In this document: positions 55,045 through 63,972 of the stretch, in pieces
Layout of the letters: every line of letters starts with the position of its first letter
How positions within the stretch are numbered: position 1 is the first letter of the stretch
Source: Globicatella sulfidifaciens DSM 15739
GTDB lineage: Bacteria; Bacillota; Bacilli; Lactobacillales; Aerococcaceae
NCBI RefSeq assembly: GCF_900167405.1
Contig: NZ_FUWO01000004.1
Span: 1 to 64,000 of the forward strand
Length of the DNA stretch: 64,000 nucleotides
Direction: 5' to 3'
The notes under the pieces: generated by a model
Database searches by the model: none
What the model was told of the DNA's origin: nothing
Seen by the model: the letters and a program-made list of their open reading frames with translations, nothing else
Position numbers and translations under genes: made by a program

Positions 55045-56007
55045 ATGAAAAAAGGTTATTATTATGTGCACTTAATGAAGTTATTAGGAATCTTAGCTTT
55101 GGTGCTAGGATATGTTTCACCTGTTCTTGCAGAAGAAACTTTAAAGGTTGGTGTTTTACAATATGTTGAACATGAATCTCTAAATGCAACGTATCAAGGA
55201 TTCATCGATGGATTAAAAGAAGCCGGTTATGAAGAGGGCAAAAATCTTGAAATTGATTTTTTAAATGCGGCTGCTGACAATGCTAATCTACAATCTATGA
55301 GTGAAAAATTAGTGAATAACAATGATGTACTTTTTGCGATTGCAACTCCTGCAGCTCAAGCATTAGCCAATGTAGCTGGAGATAAACCATTATATTTCTC
55401 AGCTGTAACGGATCCAGTCAGCGCTGGCTTGGTTGACAGTTTAGACAAACCAGGTAAAAATGTGACAGGTACCATCGATGCTGCCCCAATTGAAGAGCAA
55501 GTGAAATTATTACAAAAAGTTGCCCCAGAAGCAAAAACAATCGGTCTTTTATACAATTCTGGGGAGGCAAATTCGTTATCAGAAGCAGAGAACGCCAAAG
55601 AACAATTAACTGCAGTAGGGCTAAAGGTTGAAGAAGCAACTGTGACCTCTACTAATGATATTAGTCAGGTGATGGGTTCTTTAGTAAGTAAAGTGGATGC
55701 AATATTCACTGTAACAGATAATACTGTTGCGAGTGCAATGACCTTAGTAGGTGACTTAGCTATCGAAGCCAAGCTACCAATCGTCGGTGGCTCAGAAGAC
55801 ATGATTAATGAAAATGGATTAGTAACATACGGATTAAATTATTATAACTTAGGTAAACAAACGGCAGCGATGGTTGTTAAACAGCAAGAAGAAAATTTGA
55901 ATGTTTCAGAGGTGCCAGTAGAATCAGCGAGCGAAAATAATTTAATTATTAATGAAAAAGTTGCGGAAGCATTAGGGATTGATATTACAAATTTAAAAGT
56001 AGAGTAG
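55045..56007 (+). CDS. ABC transporter substrate-binding protein (TrpX/YtvA-like), copy 1
   Basis: Periplasmic-binding-type fold of the tryptophan/tyrosine ABC family (LKVGVLQYVEHESL, IATPAAQALAN, FSAVTDPVSAGLV, VGGSEDMI). A signal peptide ends at VLA29 before EET. There is no lipobox cysteine, unusual for a Gram-positive binding protein. 320 residues. The leader upstream suggests Tyr or Phe as the ligand, though most relatives are called tryptophan transporters. Followed after ten bases by a paralog. Confidence 0.85.
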   Translation: MKKGYYYVHLMKLLGILALVLGYVSPVLAEETLKVGVLQYVEHESLNATYQGFIDGLKEAGYEEGKNLEIDFLNAAADNANLQSMSEKLVNNNDVLFAIATPAAQALANVAGDKPLYFSAVTDPVSAGLVDSLDKPGKNVTGTIDAAPIEEQVKLLQKVAPEAKTIGLLYNSGEANSLSEAENAKEQLTAVGLKVEEATVTSTNDISQVMGSLVSKVDAIFTVTDNTVASAMTLVGDLAIEAKLPIVGGSEDMINENGLVTYGLNYYNLGKQTAAMVVKQQEENLNVSEVPVESASENNLIINEKVAEALGIDITNLKVE

Positions 56008-56017
56008 GAGAATAAAG

Positions 56018-56974
56018 ATGAAAACAAACAATAATTTCAGTCGATTTAGTTTAGTGGTGTTAGTTTTATTAAGTTTTATAACCGTGTTACCCTTACAACG
56101 AGTAACCGCCGAGGATACAATAAAAATTGGTGTTTTACAAACAGTTGAACATGAAGCACTAGATGCGGTATTAAAAGGGTTTGAGGAAACTTTAAATAAC
56201 TCTGAATTAGCGGATAGAGTAGAAATCAATGTGCAAAACGCAAGTGGCGATATGGCAAATTTACAATCAATGAGTGAAAAATTAGCAAGAGAAAATGATT
56301 TGTTATTTGCTATTGCGACTCCTGCAGCTCAAGCTCTAGCTACGGTTGAGTCAACTAAACCTATTTTTATAGCAGCGGTTACTGATCCTGTTGAAGCAGG
56401 ATTAGCAGAATCTTTGGAAAAGCCTGGACGCAATGTAACGGGGACGACCGATATGGCACCGATTGCTGAACAAGTGGCTTTATTACTCAATAATTTTCCC
56501 GATGTTAAAACTGTAGGAATGATTTTTAATTCGAGTGAAATTAATTCGGTAGTGTTAACCGACAAAGCGACTGAAGAATTTGAAGCCAAAGGTGTTAAGG
56601 TAGAAGTAGGGACAGTGACTAGCACTAACGATATTGCTCAAGTCATGGGCTCACTAGTTGAAAAAGTCGATGCGATGTTCATGGTCACTGACAATACCAT
56701 TGATAGTTCAATCTCATTAGTGGGGGATTTAGCCAAACAGGCCGGAATTCCAACAATCGGTTCTTCCGATTCTGTGGTGCAAAAAAATGGCTTAGCAACT
56801 TTATCTAATTCTTATGAAGATTACGGCATTCAAACAGCAAATATGCTAATTAAGTTAGTTTCAGAAGATTTAAAACCTGCTGATATGCCGATTGAGACTG
56901 CTGACAAGTTACAATTAATTGTAAATGAGGAATTTGCACAAGCGATTGGCGTAGATCCAGATTCCATTAAATAA
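56018..56974 (+). CDS. ABC transporter substrate-binding protein, copy 2
   Basis: Full-length paralog (318 residues) of the preceding gene with the same blocks (IKIGVLQTVEHEAL, FAIATPAAQALA, VTDPVEAGLAESLEKPGRNVTGT). The signal peptide appears to end at VTA31 before EDT, again without a lipobox cysteine. Tandem binding proteins for one permease usually widen or tune the ligand range; that is inference. Confidence 0.85.
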   Translation: MKTNNNFSRFSLVVLVLLSFITVLPLQRVTAEDTIKIGVLQTVEHEALDAVLKGFEETLNNSELADRVEINVQNASGDMANLQSMSEKLARENDLLFAIATPAAQALATVESTKPIFIAAVTDPVEAGLAESLEKPGRNVTGTTDMAPIAEQVALLLNNFPDVKTVGMIFNSSEINSVVLTDKATEEFEAKGVKVEVGTVTSTNDIAQVMGSLVEKVDAMFMVTDNTIDSSISLVGDLAKQAGIPTIGSSDSVVQKNGLATLSNSYEDYGIQTANMLIKLVSEDLKPADMPIETADKLQLIVNEEFAQAIGVDPDSIK

Positions 56975-56989
56975 GTTATGAACAATTTA

Positions 56990-57108
56990 CTCTCAACTTG
57001 TGGACAACCTGTGTATAACTAGCTTTTTTATGAAAAAGTTGTGCATAAGTTGAGAGAATTATGAAATAAAAGGAAAAATCTCAATTCGATATTGAAACTT
57101 AATCCACA
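56990..57108 (+). promoter_or_regulatory. Inverted repeat containing DnaA-box matches
   Basis: CTCTCAACTT (56990-56999) and AAGTTGAGAG (57047-57056) form a ten-pair perfect stem with inner ACAAC/GTTGT pairing. Inside are TGTGTATAA (57010-57018) and TGTGCATAA (57040-57048), both exact to the DnaA consensus TTATNCACA on the minus strand, and TGTGGACAA (56999-57007) with one mismatch. TAATCCACA (57100-57108) is a further one-mismatch match. The hairpin may lower expression of the permease relative to the binding proteins. Confidence 0.5.
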
Positions 57109-57241
57109 AATGATTTACAATAAAACATAGAATATAAAACTTTTTTATAGATAGCATAGCTACCAAAAATAAAAACAGCTTCGTTTTTTGTGTTTAAGTT
57201 ATTAAATGAATGATTTACTATGTGAAAGAAGGAAAAAAGAA

Positions 57242-58156
57242 ATGTTGGAAATTATTACATCGAGTTTTACACAAGGTGTTGTCTGGGCCGTTATGGCTTT
57301 AGGCGTTTATATTACCTTTCGCTTGCTTGATATAGCTGATTTGTCTGCGGAAGGAAGCTTTCCTCTTGGTGCGGCTATTTGTGCTACCTTAATCACCAGT
57401 GGGGTACACCCCATTTTTGCAACCATTGCGGCTTTCTTTGGAGGCGGCTTAGCCGGAGTGGTTGCAGGGTGGATTCATACGAAATTAAAAATCCCTGCTC
57501 TATTGACCGGTATTTTACTGTTAACAGCGTTGTATTCCATTAATTTACATGTGATGACCGGCCGGCCTAATATAGCTTTATTGGGTCAATCAACCTTATA
57601 TTCAATAGTTCAACAAGCGACGGGATGGAGTAAAAATTTAAGTGTAACCGTGGTAACTTTATTAATTTTGGCAGTTATTATTATTTTACTAGTGACCTTT
57701 CTAAATACAGAGATTGGCTTAGCCTTAAGAGCCACTGGGGATAATGAAACGATGAGTTCGGCCAATGGCATTAATACTAAAAGAATGAAAACTTTAGGTT
57801 ATATGCTAGGTAATGGGTTAATTGCGTTAGCAGGAGCACTGGTTGCTCAAAAAGATGGATTTAGTGATATTGGTATGGGAATCGGGACGATTGTCATTGG
57901 CTTGGCTTCTATTATTGTGGCTGAAGTCATCTTACCTAACAAACCGCTTGCTATTCGTATGATTTCGCTTATTTTAGGAAGTTTTGTGTATCGCTTAATC
58001 ATTGACATCATTTTAAATCAGCAATTGATCAGTATTCGCGCAACAGACTTAAGATTATTCTCAGCAATCTTACTAACGATTGTGTTATATCTACCTGAGT
58101 TTCAAAGAAATCAGTTACAGAAAAAAGGTATTGCTAATGGAGGTCGTTCAAAATGA
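57242..58156 (+). CDS. ABC transporter permease (TrpY-like)
   Basis: Eight or so hydrophobic helices, with GVYITFRLLDIADLSAEGSFPLGAA and NTEIGLALRATGDNETMSSANGI, as in the branched-chain/tryptophan permease group (related to LivH but shorter). 304 residues from the ATG after AGAAGGA; an in-frame ATG at 57206 has no ribosome binding site. Overlaps the ATPase gene by four bases. Confidence 0.87.
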   Translation: MLEIITSSFTQGVVWAVMALGVYITFRLLDIADLSAEGSFPLGAAICATLITSGVHPIFATIAAFFGGGLAGVVAGWIHTKLKIPALLTGILLLTALYSINLHVMTGRPNIALLGQSTLYSIVQQATGWSKNLSVTVVTLLILAVIIILLVTFLNTEIGLALRATGDNETMSSANGINTKRMKTLGYMLGNGLIALAGALVAQKDGFSDIGMGIGTIVIGLASIIVAEVILPNKPLAIRMISLILGSFVYRLIIDIILNQQLISIRATDLRLFSAILLTIVLYLPEFQRNQLQKKGIANGGRSK

Positions 58157-58953
58157 GTCAATTAGTTTTAAATAATATTCACAAAACTTTTGGGATGGGA
58201 ACCGTGAATGAAAACCATGTTTTGAAAGGAATTGATTTAACCTTGGACAAAGGTGATTTCGTAACGGTTATCGGAGGCAATGGGGCAGGCAAATCTACTT
58301 TGCTTAATACCATTGCGGGTCATCATATTCCTGATCAAGGAACGATTATGATTGGAGAGGCAGATATCACTACTTTATCAAACCATCAAAGAGCTAATAA
58401 AATAGGCTATGTGTTTCAAGACCCTAAATTGGGGACGGCACGTCGTTTAACGATTCAAGAAAATATGGCACTAGCAAACCGTAGAGGGTTAAATCGTGGT
58501 TTATCATGGGGCGTAAAACGATCTGAACGCGAATTTATAAAAAATAAATTATCGTCTTTAGGTTTAGGGTTGGAAAATCGCTTAAATACAGATGTCGAAT
58601 TTTTATCAGGTGGTCAAAGACAAGCCTTAACATTATTGATGGCCACCTTAAGAGAACCAGAATTATTATTGTTAGATGAACATACGGCTGCCTTAGATCC
58701 TAAAACGAGTGAAATGGTGTTAAACCTAACCGATAAAATAATTGCCGAACAGAATTTAACTGCCTTAATGATTACGCATAATATGGCGGATGCGATAAAA
58801 TATGGCAATCGATTGATTATGTTACATCATGGAAAAGTCATTTTGGATGTTAAAGAGCATGAAAAGAAAAACATGACCGTGATTGATTTATTAGATTTAT
58901 TTAAGCAACATAGTGGCGAAGCAGTAACTTCAGATGCAATGCTGTTAAGTTAG
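58153..58953 (+). CDS. ABC transporter ATP-binding protein (TrpZ-like)
   Basis: Walker A IGGNGAGKST, Q-loop FQDPKLGTARRLT, signature LSGGQRQAL, Walker B LLLLDEHTAALDP and switch His in MITHNM. 266 residues. Start codon inside the end of the permease gene. Powers the import of the ligand bound by the two proteins upstream. Confidence 0.92.
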   Translation: MSQLVLNNIHKTFGMGTVNENHVLKGIDLTLDKGDFVTVIGGNGAGKSTLLNTIAGHHIPDQGTIMIGEADITTLSNHQRANKIGYVFQDPKLGTARRLTIQENMALANRRGLNRGLSWGVKRSEREFIKNKLSSLGLGLENRLNTDVEFLSGGQRQALTLLMATLREPELLLLDEHTAALDPKTSEMVLNLTDKIIAEQNLTALMITHNMADAIKYGNRLIMLHHGKVILDVKEHEKKNMTVIDLLDLFKQHSGEAVTSDAMLLS

Positions 58954-58967
58954 GAGAATCAAAACAT

Positions 58968-60425
58968 ATGAAAAAGAATAGTTTATTGCAAAAACTGGTT
59001 CTATTATTAAGTTTGATTGTTTATTTAACCATTTTGGGTAATCAATACTTCAGTTGGAATTTATTAGGAATGAATCCGTTGACCCTTTCTATGTTAGGTA
59101 TTTTTATCAGTAGCCTATTATTGTGGTTATTTATCGCAATTGATTGGCCAAGTCTCTTATGTTTATTAGGGATGGCTTTAATACCAGAAGTTGGATTCAC
59201 AAAAATTTTACCACTTTCTTTTGGTAATATAACCTTCGCATTTTTATTATTTACATTTTTATTGACCTATTCCTTGGAGCAAACTTATTTTATTAAACGA
59301 GTGACTGCATGGGCTCTTCACAGTCGATGGGCTCAAGCCTCCTCTTGGAAACTATTAATTGCCTTTTATTGTGTTATGTTATGCTTAGGCAGTTTTATTT
59401 CGCCGACTATTTTGTTTATGATTGCGTATCCTATTTTTGAAGAATTGGCTCATCAGTTCGGATTTGATAAAGGGAATCGCAATGCTGCGATTATGCTTTT
59501 TACATTATATACCACTATCGCAATAGGGACTGCAATGACACCGATTAATCATGTGTTTGCGATAACGGCCATTGGTTTGTATGAAGCTGCTTTTAAGGCT
59601 TCGATAAGTTATTTTCAATACATGATGATTGGTATTCCGACAGGTATCTTTATTTTTATCTTTTTATTAATTTTTATAAAATATGTTTGGAAATTAGAAT
59701 TAGCAGAAGTCACAAGTCAACGTCTTGAATCACTAAAAAGTATTCCTAAAATGTCACGAGAAGAAAAATGGATTGTGACGGTTTTTGCAATGGTCGTAGC
59801 GATGTGGTTGTTACCAGAATTATTTGTGATGATTCTGCCTGGGCTTTCAGCTTTTTTTAAACAAGCAGGGATTGTGTTCCCGCCTTTAATGGGCGTGATT
59901 ATGTTAGCAGTGATACGAATTTCAGGCAAACCGTTACTTGATATTAACAAGGCTATGAAAGAAGGCGTTTATTGGCCAAGTTTACTATTGGTGGCAGCCA
60001 CTTTAGCGTTGGGGAGTATGCTCGCTAATGAGAATGTTGGGATTGTAGCACTCTTAAATAAAGGGATATCTCCTATCTTTAATAATTTGTCAGGATTTGT
60101 AGTAGTATTAATTTTTGTTATTTGGGCAGGTTTGCAAACAAACCTAAGCTCCAATTTGGTTACCGTATCGGTTGTATCGGCAGTGGCCATTGCATTGGCT
60201 AATTCTTTGGATTTTAGCGCTAATTCAGCTTTAATTGCGGTATTTATTGGATTTATGTCATCGATGGCGATGATGACCCCACCAGCGATGCCTTATGTAG
60301 CCATTGCGATTGGTGAAAGATGGCTTACAAGCCGCCAGGCATTAATTTTTGGTTTTTGGATACTGGTGGTGACGATTTTAAGCTGTATGTTAGTAGGATA
60401 CCCAATAGGCAGTGAAATATTATGA
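58968..60425 (+). CDS. SLC13/DASS-type membrane permease
   Basis: Twelve or so hydrophobic segments in 485 residues. Two inverted-repeat re-entrant motifs are suggested by TLYTTIAIGTAMTPINHVF (about 185) and QTNLSSNLVTVSVVSAVA (about 395), the latter with the Ser-Asn-Thr-type ion site of the divalent-anion/Na+ symporters. Substrates of that family are di- and tricarboxylates or sulfate. Between an aromatic ABC system and chorismate mutase, an aromatic precursor acid such as shikimate or prephenate is conceivable but unproven. Confidence 0.7.
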   Translation: MKKNSLLQKLVLLLSLIVYLTILGNQYFSWNLLGMNPLTLSMLGIFISSLLLWLFIAIDWPSLLCLLGMALIPEVGFTKILPLSFGNITFAFLLFTFLLTYSLEQTYFIKRVTAWALHSRWAQASSWKLLIAFYCVMLCLGSFISPTILFMIAYPIFEELAHQFGFDKGNRNAAIMLFTLYTTIAIGTAMTPINHVFAITAIGLYEAAFKASISYFQYMMIGIPTGIFIFIFLLIFIKYVWKLELAEVTSQRLESLKSIPKMSREEKWIVTVFAMVVAMWLLPELFVMILPGLSAFFKQAGIVFPPLMGVIMLAVIRISGKPLLDINKAMKEGVYWPSLLLVAATLALGSMLANENVGIVALLNKGISPIFNNLSGFVVVLIFVIWAGLQTNLSSNLVTVSVVSAVAIALANSLDFSANSALIAVFIGFMSSMAMMTPPAMPYVAIAIGERWLTSRQALIFGFWILVVTILSCMLVGYPIGSEIL

Positions 60426-60438
60426 AAGTAGGGATTGA

Positions 60439-60717
60439 ATGTTAGAGCAACAACGTGCTGAAATTGATCGAATTGATCGCCAACTCGTTAAATTATTTGA
60501 AGAACGCATGAAAGTGGTCGAAGAAGTCATTGAGATAAAAATTGAATTGAATATGGATATACTTGATTCAAGTAGAGAATCAAAAGTAATTGAAACAGCA
60601 GTTAGTCGATTAGAAAACCCTGAACTAGCAAGTGAAACGCGCGAATTTTTTACCGAGTTAATGAGTATATCCAGAAATTATCAGGCAAAAATCCGTCAAA
60701 ATAAATTAAATTATTAA
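60439..60717 (+). CDS. Chorismate mutase, monofunctional AroQ type
   Basis: Converts chorismate to prephenate, the branch towards Tyr and Phe. All-helical, 92 residues, with residues that align to the E. coli active site: Arg6, Arg23, Lys34, Arg46, Glu47 and Gln82. No fused PheA/TyrA domain. The last gene behind the Tyr/Phe leader, which fits regulation by those amino acids. No terminator is evident, but the next promoter begins at once. Confidence 0.88.
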   Translation: MLEQQRAEIDRIDRQLVKLFEERMKVVEEVIEIKIELNMDILDSSRESKVIETAVSRLENPELASETREFFTELMSISRNYQAKIRQNKLNY

Positions 60718-60747
60718 TTGGACTAGTCAAGCTTTTGAATATATGAT
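60718..60747 (+). promoter_or_regulatory. Promoter of the uracil permease gene
   Basis: TTGGAC (60718-60723), 18-base spacer, TATGAT (60742-60747), starting just after the chorismate mutase stop. Confidence 0.5.
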
Positions 60748-60761
60748 ACACTATTGGAGAT

Positions 60762-60861
60762 TTAAGGACTTTAAGGTGTACCGAGAGTATACTAAGGCTA
60801 CATGTTAGTTAGCGATATTAGATCGTTAAAGCCCTTAAGCCAAAAATAAGGGCTATTTTTG
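60762..60861 (+). promoter_or_regulatory. PyrR-type attenuator upstream of the uracil permease
   Basis: Antiterminator: TTAAGGACTTTAA (60762-60774) pairs with TTAAAGCCCTTAA (60826-60838), 12 of 13. Terminator: AGCCCTTA (60830-60837) with TAAGGGCT (60847-60854), then ATTTTT. The hairpin at 60769-60797 (CTTTA, AG bulge, GTGTAC, loop CGAGA, GTATAC, TAAGG) overlaps the antiterminator's 5' arm and shows CCGAGA, which fits the PyrR hexaloop CNGNGA, although the closing pair differs from the consensus. High UMP would favour termination. Confidence 0.7.
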
Positions 60862-60898
60862 TATGCATTTTTACGAAAATAGCGGAAAAGAGGGAAAG

Positions 60899-62182
60899 AT
60901 GGAGACATCAACAAACAAACCATTATTATTAGACGTTCATGAAAAGCCGGCCTTTTTACCTGGAGTGTTGCTTAGTTTTCAACATGTATTTGCAATGTTT
61001 GGCGCAACAATTCTGGTGCCTTTAATACTGGGGATGTCAGTTTCTACCGCTTTATTTGCGAGTGGTATCGGGACGCTGATTTATATCTTTGCAACTAAAG
61101 CGCAAGTTCCGGTTTATCTTGGCTCATCATTTGCTTACATATCAGCCATGGCTATAGCAAAGGAAGCAATGGGTGGTGAAATAGATGCAGCTCAAACAGG
61201 GATTATGTTGGTGGGGATTGTCTATGTTTTAACGGCTGTATTAATTAAAAAAATTGGTAGCGAATGGGTTAATCGTATTCTTCCACCAGTCGTAATTGGT
61301 CCAATGATTATGGTAATTGGATTGGGATTAGCGAATTCTGCCGTAACCAATGCAGGGTTCGTTAAAGATGGTGATTGGCGCAATATTGTGGTTGCTTTGA
61401 TTACATTTGGCGTATCAGTTCTGATTACTATCAAAGGCAAAGGCTTTATTAAAGTCGTACCTTTCTTAATTGCTATTATCGTAGGATACCTTTTTGCGAT
61501 TGTTTTCGGATTAGTAGATTTTACTCCAGTGGTTAATGCCAATTGGCTAGCTATTCCTGACATGAGTTTACCTTTCGCGACTTCTTTTTCGAGTCTAAAA
61601 CAATATAATCTTTATTTTGGACCAGAAGCTTTGGCAATTTTACCGATTGCTATCGTGACAGTTGCCGAACATATCGGCGATCATATCGTATTAGGAGAAA
61701 TTACTAATCATGACTATGTTCAAAAACCTGGATTACACCGAACATTAATTGGTGATGGGGTAGCAACTTTTGTGTCAGCCTTAATCGGTGGACCAGCTAA
61801 TACAACCTATGGTGAAAATACTGGCGTTATTGGTATGACTAGAATAGCGAGTGTGTCAGTTATTCGAAATGCCGCCGTAATTGCGATTATCTTAAGTTTC
61901 TTTGGTAAATTTACAGCCTTAATTTCAACCATTCCTAATGCGGTATTGGGTGGAATGGCCATCCTTTTATATGGGGTTATTGCAAGTAATGGATTAAAAG
62001 TCATGATAAAAGCAAGAACGAATTTTAATCACTCACGTAATCTTATTATTGCCAGTGCAATGTTAGTCATTGGTTTAGGTGGGGCTGTTTTAGAATTAGG
62101 ATCAGCTTTAACCATATCAGGGACCGCTTTAAGTGCTATTGTCGGAGTTATTTTAAATCTAGTCTTACCAGTAGAAGATTAA
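60899..62182 (+). CDS. pyrP: Uracil permease (UraA/PyrP, NCS2 family)
   Basis: LLLDVHEKPAFLPGVLLSFQHVFAMFGATILVP is the signature start of uracil:proton symporters. Later EHIGDHIVLGEI and GGPANTTYGENTGVI carry the substrate-binding residues. About fourteen helices, 427 residues from ATG 60899 after AGAGGGAAAG. An in-frame ATG 36 bases upstream follows the terminator but has no ribosome binding site. The PyrR-like attenuator supports uracil. Confidence 0.93.
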   Translation: METSTNKPLLLDVHEKPAFLPGVLLSFQHVFAMFGATILVPLILGMSVSTALFASGIGTLIYIFATKAQVPVYLGSSFAYISAMAIAKEAMGGEIDAAQTGIMLVGIVYVLTAVLIKKIGSEWVNRILPPVVIGPMIMVIGLGLANSAVTNAGFVKDGDWRNIVVALITFGVSVLITIKGKGFIKVVPFLIAIIVGYLFAIVFGLVDFTPVVNANWLAIPDMSLPFATSFSSLKQYNLYFGPEALAILPIAIVTVAEHIGDHIVLGEITNHDYVQKPGLHRTLIGDGVATFVSALIGGPANTTYGENTGVIGMTRIASVSVIRNAAVIAIILSFFGKFTALISTIPNAVLGGMAILLYGVIASNGLKVMIKARTNFNHSRNLIIASAMLVIGLGGAVLELGSALTISGTALSAIVGVILNLVLPVED

Positions 62183-62190
62183 TAAAAAAC

Positions 62191-62246
62191 AATAGACATT
62201 TTCTATTTGTCGCTATCTTAAGTTAGCGCGGTAGAAAATGTCTATT
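62191..62246. terminator. Bidirectional terminator after the uracil permease
   Basis: Perfect 15-pair arms AATAGACATTTTCTA/TAGAAAATGTCTATT enclosing CGCTA/TAGCG, with A and T runs, between converging genes. Confidence 0.93.
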
Positions 62247-62263
62247 TTAGTATTTAGTATGAT

Positions 62264-62890
62264 TCAGCGATGTCGCATTAAAATAAGCGCTGCTGCAATA
62301 GGATCGAGTGGTAAACAAAGCTGTTCGAGGCTTTGAAGATTATAGAGTTTTAAACGATCTTGTTTTTGTAGCCAATCAATTAAAAGTGATTTGATAATAG
62401 GGATGGTTTTAACAACGCCCTCTACCTCAAAATGTAAGGTAGCGGCTAGTGTTAAAGGAAACCAAGCAATGAGATTGAGTAATGATTGATGGATAATATA
62501 TTCAGGCTCATCTTCGTGGATTACTAATAATTCATTACTTTTTAGTTGTTCTAGTCTCGTTTGTTGATGAAAAGAGTAGTGGTGAGAGAGTTTATGAAAA
62601 TTTACAGGAAAATTATGATTTAGAAAAGATAATAACTCGTTAAAATATGATTGGCTTTCTATAATGAGATTTTGTTGGTAAGCAGTGACGATTTTAAAAA
62701 TAGAATCGCTTAAAAAATCAACAGGTATTGAGTGGGATGGGTCTAGTAATTCTCGCTCAATAATTTTAGCGTAAACCTCCAAGGTTTGTTTTAGTAGTAG
62801 ATGTGTTGGAATCCCTATTTTGGATTGTGACCCTTGCAACAAAGGATGAGTACTAATAGTGACAGCACAATTAACGATATGATGCGACAT
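62264..62890 (-). CDS. Unknown protein, 208 aa
   Basis: I do not recognise this protein. It is soluble and mostly helical by composition, rich in His, Leu and Ser, with 13 or so histidines spread over the chain (MSHHIVN, HKLSHHYSFHQQ, LMRHR at the end) and no membrane span or signal. Good GGAGG before the ATG. Single gene, divergent from the branched-chain amino acid operon. Confidence 0.65.
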   Translation of the reverse strand: MSHHIVNCAVTISTHPLLQGSQSKIGIPTHLLLKQTLEVYAKIIERELLDPSHSIPVDFLSDSIFKIVTAYQQNLIIESQSYFNELLSFLNHNFPVNFHKLSHHYSFHQQTRLEQLKSNELLVIHEDEPEYIIHQSLLNLIAWFPLTLAATLHFEVEGVVKTIPIIKSLLIDWLQKQDRLKLYNLQSLEQLCLPLDPIAAALILMRHR

Positions 62891-63084
62891 TCTCTAACCT
62901 CCTTAGGAAAACGTTTACTTTATTGTAATAAATTTAACAAAGGAAGTCTAGTCAGGAATTAATGACATGAAAAGGATTTATTCATTAAAAATGATAAAGT
63001 TTCTCATAATTCGATTGAATTAATTGCCGTTTTAAGGTATACTCCAACTACAAATTAAATTATAGTAAGAAGGGGTTAATGATT

Positions 63085-63963
63085 ATGCAATTATTTATGC
63101 AACAACTCATAAACGGAATTGCCCTGGGGAGTATTTACGCGTTGGTCGCCTTAGGTTATACCATGGTTTATGGAACCATTAAATTAATAAACTTCGCTCA
63201 CGGCGACATCTATATGGTGGGAGCTTTCTTTGGATATTATTTGGTCAGTGTTTTACAAATGAATGTTTATTTAGCGATGATTGTCGCAATGTTCTTTTGT
63301 GCCATTTTAGGAGTGGTGATTGAACGGATTGCGTATAAACCGCTGAGAAATTCAACACGTGTGGCAGCCCTCATTACTGCAATTGGTGTATCATATTTAC
63401 TGCAAAATTCAATGATTTATTTCGTGGGACCTGAAGTTAAGGCCTTTCCAAGTACCGTTACGAACCAAATTTATAGAGTGTTCGGATTGGTAATTAATTC
63501 TAAACAAATACTTGTTTTTATCACAACTGTTATTTTTATGGTTTTATTACAAATCATTGTGAAATATACCAAGATGGGAAAAGCAATGCGTGCAGTAGCG
63601 GTTGATGCAGAAGCGGCTCAATTAATGGGCATCAATGTCGATCGGGTGATTTCTTTTACGTTTGCTCTCGGATCTGGTTTAGCAGGAATTGCGGGTGTAT
63701 TAGTTGGTGTTTATTATAACTCAATTATCCCGACGATGGGGATTACGTATGGATTGAAAGCTTTCGTGGCAGCGGTGGTAGGTGGAATCGGTAGTATTCC
63801 CGGTGCGATGGTTGGTGGTTATTTGATTGGCTTACTAGAAACGATTGTAACTTTCTTAGGATGGTCAACTTATCGTGATGCGGCTGTTTATGGATTATTA
63901 ATTGTTATATTATTAGTATTACCTTCTGGATTATTCGTTAAAAATGTGAGAGAGAAAGTTTAG
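63085..63963 (+). CDS. livH: Branched-chain amino acid ABC permease LivH
   Basis: IALGSIYALVALGYTMVYGTIKLINFAHGDIYMVGAFF and TKMGKAMRAVAVDAEAAQLMGINVDRV are family hallmarks, with about eight helices. 292 residues from the ATG at 63085, nine bases after AAGGGG (ATG 63079 is too close). -10 TATACT near 63036. A substrate-binding gene is not just upstream, as it often is, so it should be downstream or elsewhere. Confidence 0.93.
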   Translation: MQLFMQQLINGIALGSIYALVALGYTMVYGTIKLINFAHGDIYMVGAFFGYYLVSVLQMNVYLAMIVAMFFCAILGVVIERIAYKPLRNSTRVAALITAIGVSYLLQNSMIYFVGPEVKAFPSTVTNQIYRVFGLVINSKQILVFITTVIFMVLLQIIVKYTKMGKAMRAVAVDAEAAQLMGINVDRVISFTFALGSGLAGIAGVLVGVYYNSIIPTMGITYGLKAFVAAVVGGIGSIPGAMVGGYLIGLLETIVTFLGWSTYRDAAVYGLLIVILLVLPSGLFVKNVREKV

Positions 63964-63972
63964 GTGGTCAAG

